DNA from: an uncultured Eubacteriales bacterium
GTDB lineage: Bacteria > Bacillota > Clostridia > Lachnospirales > Lachnospiraceae
Direction: 5' to 3'
Length of the DNA stretch: 24,265 bases
Assembly: GCA_900549105.1 (NCBI GenBank)
Contig: URND01000033.1
Coordinates: forward strand, 1-24,265
The notes under the pieces are model-generated. The model saw only the letters and a program-made list of their open reading frames with translations. It did not search any database and was not told the origin of the DNA. Below are positions 6,296 through 13,562 of the stretch, piece by piece (within the stretch, counting starts at the first letter, position 1; each line of letters starts with the position of its first letter). The position numbers were made by a program, and so were the translations under genes.

Positions 6296-7069
6296 ATGCA
6301 GGAGAAAGAATGTAAAATCGTGAGAGTCATTTCTCAGAAACAACTGGCGCCGGATATCTACAGCCTTTGGCTGGATGTGGGAGAGATGGCAAAAGTTGCA
6401 AAACCAGGCCAATTTATATCTGTCTACAGCAAAGACGGAAGCCGTATGCTTCCACGGCCAATCAGCATTTGTGAAATCGCAAAGGCGACCAAGGCTATCC
6501 GCCTGGTTTACCGGGTTGTGGGCAAGGGAACAGAGGAATTCTCAAAGCTGGTTTCCGAGGATACGATTAAAATTATGGGACCGCTTGGCAATGGCTATAC
6601 ATTAAGTGATAAGAAAGCAATTCTTGTGGCCGGAGGTATCGGTATTCCGCCGATGCTCCAGCTCGCAAAGGAATTAAAAAAGGCAGAAAAGACGATTGTT
6701 CTCGGATATAAAGACAGCCGGACATTTCTCAAAGAAGAACTGGAAAGCTATGGACGGGTTGTCGTGGCAACAGAGGACGGCAGTGTCGGCATTAAGGGCA
6801 ATGTTCTGGATGCCGTCCGCAGCGAGGGTATCGAAGGCGATATTATTTACAGCTGCGGTCCGACACCAATGCTGCGGGCTTTGAAAGCTTATGCGGAGGA
6901 AAAGGGAATAGAAGCCCAGATTTCTCTGGAAGAAAAAATGGCCTGCGGTATCGGGGCCTGTCTGGCCTGTGTCTGTCAGTCAAAGGATGTGGATGAACAT
7001 TCCCATGTACACAATAAACGGATTTGTAAAGATGGGCCGGTTTTTGACGCGCGGGAGGTGGACCTGTAA
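6296..7069 (+). CDS. pyrK: dihydroorotate dehydrogenase B, electron transfer subunit
   Basis: PyrK carries FAD and a [2Fe-2S] cluster and passes electrons from the PyrD FMN to NAD+, making the class 1B enzyme NAD-dependent. In the 257-residue product, RPIS (54-57) is the FAD-binding motif and VAGGIGIPPM (111-120) is the pyridine nucleotide loop. CGIGACLAC supplies cluster ligands Cys217, Cys222 and Cys225, with Cys244 the fourth; Cys227 is an extra one beside them. The gene ends with TAATG, overlapping pyrD by one base, which fits stoichiometric expression of the two subunits of the heterotetramer. Confidence 0.95.
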   Translation: MQEKECKIVRVISQKQLAPDIYSLWLDVGEMAKVAKPGQFISVYSKDGSRMLPRPISICEIAKATKAIRLVYRVVGKGTEEFSKLVSEDTIKIMGPLGNGYTLSDKKAILVAGGIGIPPMLQLAKELKKAEKTIVLGYKDSRTFLKEELESYGRVVVATEDGSVGIKGNVLDAVRSEGIEGDIIYSCGPTPMLRALKAYAEEKGIEAQISLEEKMACGIGACLACVCQSKDVDEHSHVHNKRICKDGPVFDAREVDL

Positions 7070-7971
7070 TGAATACAAAAGTAAATCTTGCCGGAGTGGA
7101 ACTTAAAAACCCGGTGATGGAAGGTTCCGGCACCTTTGGTTCCGGCGCAGAATATGGTGAATTTGTAGATTTAAACAAACTGGGAGCGGTTGTCACAAAG
7201 GGTGTGGCCAATGTGCCGTGGCCGGGCAATCCAACGCCGCGTATTGCGGAGACAGCCAGCGGTATGCTCAATGCCATCGGACTTCAAAATCCGGGAATTG
7301 ATGTGCTGATTCAGAGGGATATTCCGTTTTTAAAACAGTTTGATACAAAAATTATAGTCAATGTCTGCGGAAAGACGACGGAAGATTATCTGGAAGTTGT
7401 GGAGCGTCTTGGGGATGAACCTGTAGACCTGCTGGAAATCAATATATCCTGCCCGAATGTGAAGGAGGGCGGTATTGCATTCGGTCAGAATCCAAAGGCA
7501 GTAGAGGAGATTACGAAAGCTGTAAAAAAAGTGGCGAAACAGCCGGTAATTATGAAATTAAGCCCAAATGTCACCGATATTCGGGAAATGGCGAAGGCGG
7601 CGGAGGCCGGCGGAGCCGATGTCTTATCGCTGATCAATACGCTGACTGGCATGAAAATCGACATTTATAAGCAGGATTTTGCTCTGGCCAATAAAACGGG
7701 AGGCCTTTCAGGCCCGGCGATTAAACCGGTGGCAGTGCGCATGGTTTATGAGGTGGCGAATGCGGTGAATATACCGATTATCGGTATGGGCGGTATTCAG
7801 ACCGGAGAGGACGCTATGGAATTTATTTTAGCCGGAGCTACGGCTGTGGCTGTGGGAACTGCCAACTTTAATAATCCGTTTGCCACAGAGCAGGTGGCGG
7901 CAGGAATTGAAACTTATATGAGCCAAATGGGCGTTGATGATATCAGAGATTTAATCGGAAAGGTAAAATAA
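7069..7971 (+). CDS. pyrD: dihydroorotate dehydrogenase B, catalytic subunit
   Basis: PyrD oxidises dihydroorotate to orotate using FMN. The 300-residue protein is class 1B: the active-site base is Cys128 in NISCPNVKEGG (membrane class 2 enzymes use Ser). The partner gene pyrK overlaps its start. The FMN phosphate site is seen as GMGGIQTGEDAMEFILAGA followed by VGTANF near the C terminus. A cytoplasmic NAD-linked form suits an anaerobe, since it does not need respiratory quinones. ATG 7069 is preceded by GGGAGGTGG inside the end of pyrK. Confidence 0.96.
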   Translation: MNTKVNLAGVELKNPVMEGSGTFGSGAEYGEFVDLNKLGAVVTKGVANVPWPGNPTPRIAETASGMLNAIGLQNPGIDVLIQRDIPFLKQFDTKIIVNVCGKTTEDYLEVVERLGDEPVDLLEINISCPNVKEGGIAFGQNPKAVEEITKAVKKVAKQPVIMKLSPNVTDIREMAKAAEAGGADVLSLINTLTGMKIDIYKQDFALANKTGGLSGPAIKPVAVRMVYEVANAVNIPIIGMGGIQTGEDAMEFILAGATAVAVGTANFNNPFATEQVAAGIETYMSQMGVDDIRDLIGKVK

Positions 7972-7998
7972 TTGTCAGGCATAGAGGAGGAAACAGTC

Positions 7999-8676
7999 AT
8001 GGAACAATATAAGAAAGAGTTTATCGAATTCATGGTTGAGAGCGATGTGCTCAAATTCGGCGAATTTACATTAAAGAGCGGTAGAAAATCTCCGTTTTTT
8101 ATGAATGCGGGAGCCTATGTGACAGGCACACAGCTCCGCCGTCTTGGAGAATACTATGCAAAGGCGATTCATGACAACTATGGTTTGGAGTTTGATGTTT
8201 TATTCGGGCCGGCTTATAAAGGAATTCCGCTGGGAGTTGCCACAACGATGGCTATCAGCGAGCTGTACGGAAAAGATATCCGTTACTGCTCCAACCGTAA
8301 AGAGGTGAAGGACCATGGAGATACGGGAATTCTCCTTGGCTCGAAGCTGAAAGACGGTGACAGGATTGTTATTATCGAGGATGTCACAACCTCCGGAAAA
8401 TCCATCGAGGAGACATTCCCGATTATTAAAGCCCAGGCGGATGTGGAGATTAAAGGGCTGATAGTGTCTCTGAACCGTATGGAAGTCGGAAAAGGCGGTG
8501 AAAAGAGCGCCCTGGATGAAATTAAGGATTTATATGGATTTGAGACAAGCGCCATTGTGTCAATGGCCGAAGTTGTGGAATATCTGTATAATAAACCGTG
8601 TAACGGCAAAGTCATCATTGATGACACATTAAAAGAAGCAATTGACGCTTATTATGCACAGTACGGTGTCAAATAG
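7999..8676 (+). CDS. pyrE: orotate phosphoribosyltransferase
   Basis: PyrE joins orotate to PRPP to give OMP, feeding PyrF. The 225-residue product contains the PRPP-binding loop IVIIEDVTTSGKS at residues 123-135 and the flexible catalytic loop region NRKEVKDHGDTG at 99-110, with the Lys and His expected there. FGPAYKGIPLG at 69-79 supplies further contacts. ATG 7999 is chosen over an upstream TTG at 7972 because GAGGAGG at 7984-7990 is ideally placed. The following small membrane gene begins 13 bases after the stop. Confidence 0.95.
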   Translation: MEQYKKEFIEFMVESDVLKFGEFTLKSGRKSPFFMNAGAYVTGTQLRRLGEYYAKAIHDNYGLEFDVLFGPAYKGIPLGVATTMAISELYGKDIRYCSNRKEVKDHGDTGILLGSKLKDGDRIVIIEDVTTSGKSIEETFPIIKAQADVEIKGLIVSLNRMEVGKGGEKSALDEIKDLYGFETSAIVSMAEVVEYLYNKPCNGKVIIDDTLKEAIDAYYAQYGVK

Positions 8677-8689
8677 AGGAGGAAGCTCT

Positions 8690-8842
8690 ATGGATGAAAA
8701 GATTTACAAATTGATGGGACGTATCGGCGGTGCAAATATCGCAATGGGTGTTGTGTGTATCGCAGTCGGCCTGACAGTGGGCGTTATATCCATTGTCTGC
8801 GGCGGGCGGTTACTGAATGCTAAAAATCATCTGCTTTTCTAG
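8690..8842 (+). CDS. small single-span membrane protein in the pyr operon
   Basis: I cannot assign a function. The 50-residue product has a short polar start (MDEKIYKLMGRIG), one long hydrophobic segment (about residues 14-40, Gly/Val/Ile-rich with GVVCIAVGLTVGVISIVCGG), and a short polar end. That fits a single or tightly hairpinned membrane anchor. It has an excellent ribosome binding site (AGGAGG at 8677-8682, just after the pyrE stop) and lies between pyrE and the operon terminator, so it is surely transcribed with the pyr genes. It may be a regulator or membrane tether of some partner; nothing in the sequence decides this. Confidence 0.65.
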   Translation: MDEKIYKLMGRIGGANIAMGVVCIAVGLTVGVISIVCGGRLLNAKNHLLF

Positions 8843-8861
8843 AAGTTGATGTTTGAGAGCA

Positions 8862-8906
8862 AAAGCGAAAGGAAAAGGACGCATACAAGTCCTTTTCTTT
8901 CGCTTT
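8862..8906 (+). terminator. long hairpin ending the pyr operon
   Basis: AAAGCGAAAGGAAAAGGAC (8862-8880) pairs with GTCCTTTTCTTTCGCTTT (8889-8906) with a single bulged G, around an 8-base loop. The stem has 18 pairs and begins 20 bases after the stop of the small membrane gene. The T-run after the stem is poor (TTTAAAG), but the T-rich 3' arm would itself form a weak hybrid. Confidence 0.7.
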
Positions 8907-8933
8907 AAAGTTTATAGATATAGAAGGTGTGGA

Positions 8934-9377
8934 ATGAAAAAAATTCAATGGGGCACGGTGGTGTTTCTGATAATTTATCTGATGGTGCTGGCCTATGTCT
9001 GTTTTTTCAGCGAAGGCCGGACAGATGCGCAGAATACATATCGCTATAATCTTGTACCTTTTAAAGAGATTATGCGGTTTTATACATATAGAGAATTAGT
9101 GGGAGTAAAAGCTTTTATACTGAATTTATTCGGCAATGTTCTGGCTTTTATTCCTTTTGGCGTTATGGTGCCGATTGTCCGCAGAAAGAATCGAAACTTT
9201 TTCCGTGTTTTCAGCATGACATTTTTATTAAGCTTATTTATTGAGTGTATCCAGTTGATTTTCAGAGTGGGTTCCTTTGATGTGGATGATCTGATTTTAA
9301 ATACGTGCGGCGGTATCATTGGCTACGCTGTTTTTTGGCTGATGAACCGGGTAAGGAGGCGTTGGTTTGTCAAATAA
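8934..9377 (+). CDS. VanZ-like family membrane protein
   Basis: The 147-residue protein has the VanZ-like pattern: an N-terminal membrane span with YVCFFSEGR, then NLVPFKEI, then LNLFGNVLAFIPFGVMVP, then SLFIECIQL and SFDVDDLILNTCGGIIGY. About four membrane segments are expected. The family is named for teicoplanin resistance, but most members are housekeeping envelope proteins of unknown activity, so no resistance role should be read into it. ATG 8934 is preferred because AAGGTG at 8924-8929 precedes it; an upstream in-frame ATG at 8853 would put the terminator hairpin inside the gene. It overlaps the next gene by 11 bases. Confidence 0.85.
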   Translation: MKKIQWGTVVFLIIYLMVLAYVCFFSEGRTDAQNTYRYNLVPFKEIMRFYTYRELVGVKAFILNLFGNVLAFIPFGVMVPIVRRKNRNFFRVFSMTFLLSLFIECIQLIFRVGSFDVDDLILNTCGGIIGYAVFWLMNRVRRRWFVK

Positions 9378-9699
9378 AGTATATAGTTTTACGAAGGTTG
9401 GGAAACGCCGGACAAAATCGGGGATTTATGCCCTTGCGGCGGGGATTGTTTCACTTTGCGTGCTGGCATCTTTTATCGGATTTGGTATTTATAAAAATGG
9501 ACAAATGGGCGGAACCATCTGTCTGATTCCCTATGTGACAATGATTGGAAGTATTGTCGGGGTGCTGATTACCTCCAGGGACCGTTCCAGAACAGATGTG
9601 GCCGGGAAATATCTCCATGCCGGACATCGGGTATGCATGATTTCGGCGGTACTGCATGGCGGCATTTTTCTGATAGGCATTTTGAAGGTTATTTTATAG
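9367..9699 (+). CDS. small membrane protein, DUF6142-like
   Basis: This 110-residue protein has a basic cytosolic start (FTKVGKRRTKSG) and three hydrophobic segments (about residues 20-42, 49-67 and 89-108). The pattern resembles DUF6142, a family of unknown function common in Lachnospiraceae; that match is from memory and is moderate. It starts with TTG at 9367, supported by AGGAGG at 9355-9360 with a 6-base gap, and by the absence of any nearby ATG. The overlap with the VanZ-like gene suggests coupled translation and a shared envelope setting. Function is unknown. Confidence 0.65.
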   Translation: MSNKVYSFTKVGKRRTKSGIYALAAGIVSLCVLASFIGFGIYKNGQMGGTICLIPYVTMIGSIVGVLITSRDRSRTDVAGKYLHAGHRVCMISAVLHGGIFLIGILKVIL

Positions 9700-9708
9700 G
9701 AACGGAGA

Positions 9709-11814
9709 GTGAAAAGGGTGACAGAAGAAACATTTTTAATGGAGCGGTATTCCCTTGCTGCGGCACGGATTCGGGAGATTGGCGGAGAACTTGAACAGAA
9801 AAAACAGGATGGGACGGCTGTGCCGGATGAACTCCCGTGGATGGATTATTTCAACCTTTTAGCTGAATGGATGACGGCGTTGGATGATTTCAAAATATGG
9901 CAGACATCCCACGAATTTAACGAGTGGTCTTTAGAGGAATGGCAGGATTTTTATGAGAAAATGTATGCTCCGCTGCGCCGGGGCTATGAGGAAAGCTATG
10001 CCAATCCGGACAGGGCTGCCGAGATTTTTGGAGCTGAATACGGGCGGCTGCTGTCCTTTTTAGCCAGTGAAATTTATCAATCCTTCTCCCAATGGATGAT
10101 GGGACATTTGGAAGCAATCGTTATTTTATGGGAACTATTTGTGGAAATTTATACAGCCTTTGTCTATGGGGAAGAAGAAGGGGAAAGACCAACTGCTGAG
10201 GCCATCGCCAGGGCTGTCTACTGGTATGTCAGTGATTATAGTGAAGAAATGGTGTCCTGGCGGATTCAGGAGCAGCAGGTGCCTGATTTTTCGCTGGTCA
10301 AATCCATTATTGTGACGGAAGATTTGTCCGATTTGAGATATCTGTACCGCTTCGGCGATTACATATCGGAAACGGAACTCGGTACTGCAAAACATATGAA
10401 CCGGCTTTCCCAGGCGGATATTGACGCCATGGCGGATACCTTTGTGGAAGGCTATATCCGGGGATTTGAAATCAATCGGATATCTTTGGAAAATAAAAAA
10501 TATGTCACTGTCCGGGGAAGTATCGGCTTTGAACGGGTGCTTCGCAGCGCCGTGGAAAAATTTCGAAAACATGGGCTGGAACCGGTCTTTTTCCCCGCAT
10601 CGACCACGATTCTGAACCGCCGGCAGGTGCGGGTAGGGTATCAGGGAAAGAGCGTCAATCCCCAGTTCGATTTTGACCATTGCAAGGATAAGGCCCTTTA
10701 TTATGACAGGGCTATGGCGAACCGCCATCTGGCGGCGCTGAAAAAAGCTTATGAGGCGTGCAGAGAGTGGATTTCGGCCAATGCAGGCCCGGCATGCTTC
10801 GAAACCTTTGGGGAAAGTCCCTTTACCCCGGTGATGAAAGAAAATGCCTGTCGGCTCAGCGGAAAACAGCAGAAGCTGGAAGTTGAATTTTCAAATCTTC
10901 AGGCCGGGCTGGCGGAACAATACATGAAAAGCTCGGAAATCAGTTATACGATCATAGCCTTTCCGACACCGGATATCGGCCCGGATTATGAGGCAATATT
11001 TGATGAAATTGTGAAAGTGAATACGCTGAATAATGACATCTATCGTGAAATTCAGCAGAAGATTATCGATGCTCTGGATTCGGGAGAATATGTTTATATT
11101 CGCGGGAAAGCGCCGAATAAAACAGTGATGAAGGTTCGGCTCCATCCGCTGAAAAATCCTGAAAAGGAAACCAATTTTGAAAACTGCTGTGCGGATGTGA
11201 ATATTCCTGTCGGCGAAGTATTTACAAGCCCTATGCTGGAGGGAACGGAAGGGCTGCTCCATGCCACCAGTGTTTATCTGAATGGAATTCATTTTAAAGA
11301 TTTGATGCTTCGGTTTGCCGGCGGCCGGATTGTGAGCTATGACTGCGGCAATTCGGAGGATGGGGAGAGCAACCGGCGTCTTATTAAAGATTATCTTTTG
11401 GCCGGACGGGAAAGTCTGCCTCTCGGAGAGTTTGCCATTGGAACGAATACGACGGCTTATGCGGCGGCGCAGAAATATGATATCACCGGGCGGCTGCCGA
11501 TTCTCATTGTAGAAAAGATGGGACCTCATTTTGCCATCGGCGATACCTGTTATTCAAGGGCTGAGGACCATGCGGTATTTAACCCGGACGGCAAGGAAAT
11601 CATTGCCAGGGAAAATGAAATTTCCGCCCGCAGAGGTGAAGAAGGATTTCAGGCTTACTTTAACTGTCATACGGATATTACCATCCCTTATGATGAAATC
11701 GAAGAGATATTCGCAGTGGATAAGAATGAAAATATGTTTCCGATTATTCGGGATGGACGGTTTGTTTTAGAGGGTACAGAGGATTTAAATATCCCTTTTA
11801 ATAATAAGTATTGA
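9709..11814 (+). CDS. M29-type aminopeptidase homologue with long N-terminal extension
   Basis: The C-terminal 300 residues of this 701-residue protein look like the M29 (AmpS/aminopeptidase T) metallopeptidase family. They start with ISYTIIAFPTPDIG, then NIPVGEVFTSP (Glu503), GEFAIGTN (Glu574), PHFAIG (His607), and HTDI (His654, Asp656). These match the five ligands of the two-metal site, and a Tyr at 615 is near the catalytic Tyr position. Usual M29 enzymes are about 410 residues; here about 400 acidic, aromatic-rich residues precede the domain, and I do not recognise them. Such enzymes remove N-terminal residues from peptides in the cytoplasm. The start is GTG 9709 with AGGAA at 9698-9702; GTG 9718 is an alternative. 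The gene lies nine bases after the DUF6142-like gene. Confidence 0.75.
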   Translation: MKRVTEETFLMERYSLAAARIREIGGELEQKKQDGTAVPDELPWMDYFNLLAEWMTALDDFKIWQTSHEFNEWSLEEWQDFYEKMYAPLRRGYEESYANPDRAAEIFGAEYGRLLSFLASEIYQSFSQWMMGHLEAIVILWELFVEIYTAFVYGEEEGERPTAEAIARAVYWYVSDYSEEMVSWRIQEQQVPDFSLVKSIIVTEDLSDLRYLYRFGDYISETELGTAKHMNRLSQADIDAMADTFVEGYIRGFEINRISLENKKYVTVRGSIGFERVLRSAVEKFRKHGLEPVFFPASTTILNRRQVRVGYQGKSVNPQFDFDHCKDKALYYDRAMANRHLAALKKAYEACREWISANAGPACFETFGESPFTPVMKENACRLSGKQQKLEVEFSNLQAGLAEQYMKSSEISYTIIAFPTPDIGPDYEAIFDEIVKVNTLNNDIYREIQQKIIDALDSGEYVYIRGKAPNKTVMKVRLHPLKNPEKETNFENCCADVNIPVGEVFTSPMLEGTEGLLHATSVYLNGIHFKDLMLRFAGGRIVSYDCGNSEDGESNRRLIKDYLLAGRESLPLGEFAIGTNTTAYAAAQKYDITGRLPILIVEKMGPHFAIGDTCYSRAEDHAVFNPDGKEIIARENEISARRGEEGFQAYFNCHTDITIPYDEIEEIFAVDKNENMFPIIRDGRFVLEGTEDLNIPFNNKY

Positions 11815-11828
11815 TAAGTATAAATACA

Positions 11829-11857
11829 TTGACGGATAAAAGCCGGACGGGTACAAT
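11829..11857 (+). promoter_or_regulatory. sigma-A promoter of the pur operon
   Basis: TTGACG (11829-11834) and TACAAT (11852-11857) are each one base from consensus and separated by 17 bases. The leader to purK would be only about 20 bases, so there is no room for a purine riboswitch, and I see no PurR-box tandem repeat upstream. AGGAGG at 11869-11874 serves purK. Confidence 0.75.
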
Positions 11858-11883
11858 GAAAATAGTTTAGGAGGCTGTAGAGT

Positions 11884-13014
11884 ATGTATCGAATAGGAAT
11901 TATTGGCGGCGGCCAGCTTGGAAAGATGATGATTTTAGACGCAAAACGTCTGGATACTTATTTTGTTATTCTGGATCCGACACCAAAGTGTCCGGCGGAC
12001 AGCATTGCGGATGAGCATATTGTGGCGGAATTTGATGACGTCAGGGCCTTCCATGAGCTGGCTGAAAGAGTAGATGTGGTAACCTATGAATTTGAACATA
12101 TTAATGCAGAGGCATTGCAGGAACTGGAGGCGGAAGGGCATAAAGTCTATCCGTCCAGCGAGACGCTGCTCCACATTCAAAATAAATATCATCAGAAGGA
12201 GTGGCTTAAAAAGCACGGCCTGCCTGTGCCGGATTTTAAGAAGGTGGAAACGCCGGAGGATATCCGGGAGGCAGGAAAAGTTTTTGGCTATCCGATGATG
12301 TTAAAAACCTGTACCGGCGGTTATGACGGCAAGGGAAATGCACCGGTAGACACGGAGGCGGATGTTGAAAGCGCCTTTGAGGCATTGGGTGCGGGAAGTC
12401 TGCCGCTGATGGTCGAAGCCTTCTGCCCTTTTGAGAAAGAAGTGTCTGTTCTTGTCTGCCGCAGTGTCAATGGAGATATTAAGGTTTTCCCGGTAGCGGA
12501 AAATGTTCATAAAGACAGTATTCTGGATGAAACGACAGTTCCGGCAAATATCAGTGATGAATGTACAAAAAAGGCGATGGATATTGCCAGAGAGGCTGTC
12601 CAGGCGTTCAATGCCTGCGGGATGCTTTGTATCGAATTGTTTGTAACGGGGGACGGCCGGGTGCTTGTCAATGAGCTGGCGCCGAGACCTCATAATTCAG
12701 GCCATTATACCATCGAAGGCTGTGTGACTTCCCAGTATGAAAATCATATCCGGGGAATTCTCGGACTGCCTTTGGGAAGTACGGAACTTCTCCGGCCGAC
12801 AGTTATGAAAAACATTATCGGTCAATACTCTGTGGATAAGGCGGAGGTTAAGGGGCTGGAAGAAGCCTATGCGATTGGCGAAGTCAAAGTACATATTTAT
12901 GGTAAGGAAAAAGTATCTAAAGGCCGGAAGATGGGTCATATTACGGTGACAGCGCCGACAGTGGAAGAGGCGCTTTCGAAGGCCCGTCTGGCCCATTCAA
13001 AAATATCATTTTAA
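11884..13014 (+). CDS. purK: N5-carboxyaminoimidazole ribonucleotide synthase
   Basis: PurK uses ATP and bicarbonate to carboxylate AIR to N5-CAIR. The 376-residue protein begins with a Rossmann-like GIIGGGQLGKMM (5-16), followed by the ATP-grasp domain with FGYPMMLKTCTGGYDGKGN around 136-154 and the metal-binding LVNELAPRPHNSGH near 260-275. All fit a full-length PurK. It is the first gene after the pur promoter; purE follows 18 bases later, as expected for the two enzymes of consecutive steps. Many operons place purE first; here the order is reversed. Confidence 0.95.
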   Translation: MYRIGIIGGGQLGKMMILDAKRLDTYFVILDPTPKCPADSIADEHIVAEFDDVRAFHELAERVDVVTYEFEHINAEALQELEAEGHKVYPSSETLLHIQNKYHQKEWLKKHGLPVPDFKKVETPEDIREAGKVFGYPMMLKTCTGGYDGKGNAPVDTEADVESAFEALGAGSLPLMVEAFCPFEKEVSVLVCRSVNGDIKVFPVAENVHKDSILDETTVPANISDECTKKAMDIAREAVQAFNACGMLCIELFVTGDGRVLVNELAPRPHNSGHYTIEGCVTSQYENHIRGILGLPLGSTELLRPTVMKNIIGQYSVDKAEVKGLEEAYAIGEVKVHIYGKEKVSKGRKMGHITVTAPTVEEALSKARLAHSKISF

Positions 13015-13032
13015 AAACAGGAGGAAAGTACC

Positions 13033-13548
13033 ATGGACATAAAAGTCGGAATTATTATGGGAAGCGATTCAGATCTGCCGGTGATGTCTAAAGCGGCGGA
13101 GATACTGGATGAGCTGAAGGTTGCCTATGAGCTGACCATCGTGTCGGCCCATCGGACGCCGGACCGTTTATGCGAATATGCAAAAACAGCAGAAGAGAGA
13201 GGAATCAAAGTCATTATTGCCGGGGCCGGCGGCGCTGCCCACCTTCCGGGGATGACTGCGGCCATGACGGTTCTTCCGGTGATTGGCGTGCCGGTGCAGA
13301 CAAAGGCTCTTGGCGGTGTGGATTCCCTGTATTCTATTGTTCAGATGCCTCCGGGAATTCCGGTAGCAACTGTGGCAATTAACGGAGCCCAGAATGCGGG
13401 CCTTTTGGCGGCAAAGATTTTGGCGACAACGGATGCTGAACTTTCCGGTCGTTTAAAAGATTATGCGGAAGGATTGAATCAGACAGTTCTTAAAAAGGCA
13501 GAAAAATTAGAGAATATTAAATATGAAGAATATCTGAAACAGATGTAA
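13033..13548 (+). CDS. purE: N5-CAIR mutase, class I
   Basis: PurE moves the carboxyl group of N5-CAIR to carbon, giving CAIR. The 171-residue product has the class I signature GSDSD (10-14), SAHRT (38-42, with catalytic His40), AGAGGAAHLPGM near 63-74 and QMPPGIPVATVAI. The presence of PurK and the sequence agree with the bacterial mutase and not the CO2-using class II form. ATG 13033 has AGGAGG at 13019-13024. Its stop TAA (13546-13548) overlaps an in-frame ATG for the next gene, but a better purF start lies 15 bases on. Confidence 0.96.
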   Translation: MDIKVGIIMGSDSDLPVMSKAAEILDELKVAYELTIVSAHRTPDRLCEYAKTAEERGIKVIIAGAGGAAHLPGMTAAMTVLPVIGVPVQTKALGGVDSLYSIVQMPPGIPVATVAINGAQNAGLLAAKILATTDAELSGRLKDYAEGLNQTVLKKAEKLENIKYEEYLKQM

Positions 13549-13562
13549 TGGGAGGGAGTTTT

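Noticed and set aside
8934..9377. VanZ-like gene considered as glycopeptide resistance
   Set aside because: No vanH, vanA, vanX or vanR/S-type genes are nearby; VanZ-like proteins are common housekeeping membrane proteins in Clostridia.
10135..10728. Long open frames on the minus strand opposite the M29, purK and clpC genes
   Set aside because: They lie opposite strongly supported genes, lack ribosome binding sites and show no recognisable protein motifs.
11815..11883. Purine riboswitch or PurR box ahead of purK
   Set aside because: A consensus promoter occupies most of the 69-base gap, leaving about 20 bases of leader, and no tandem PurR-box motif is visible.
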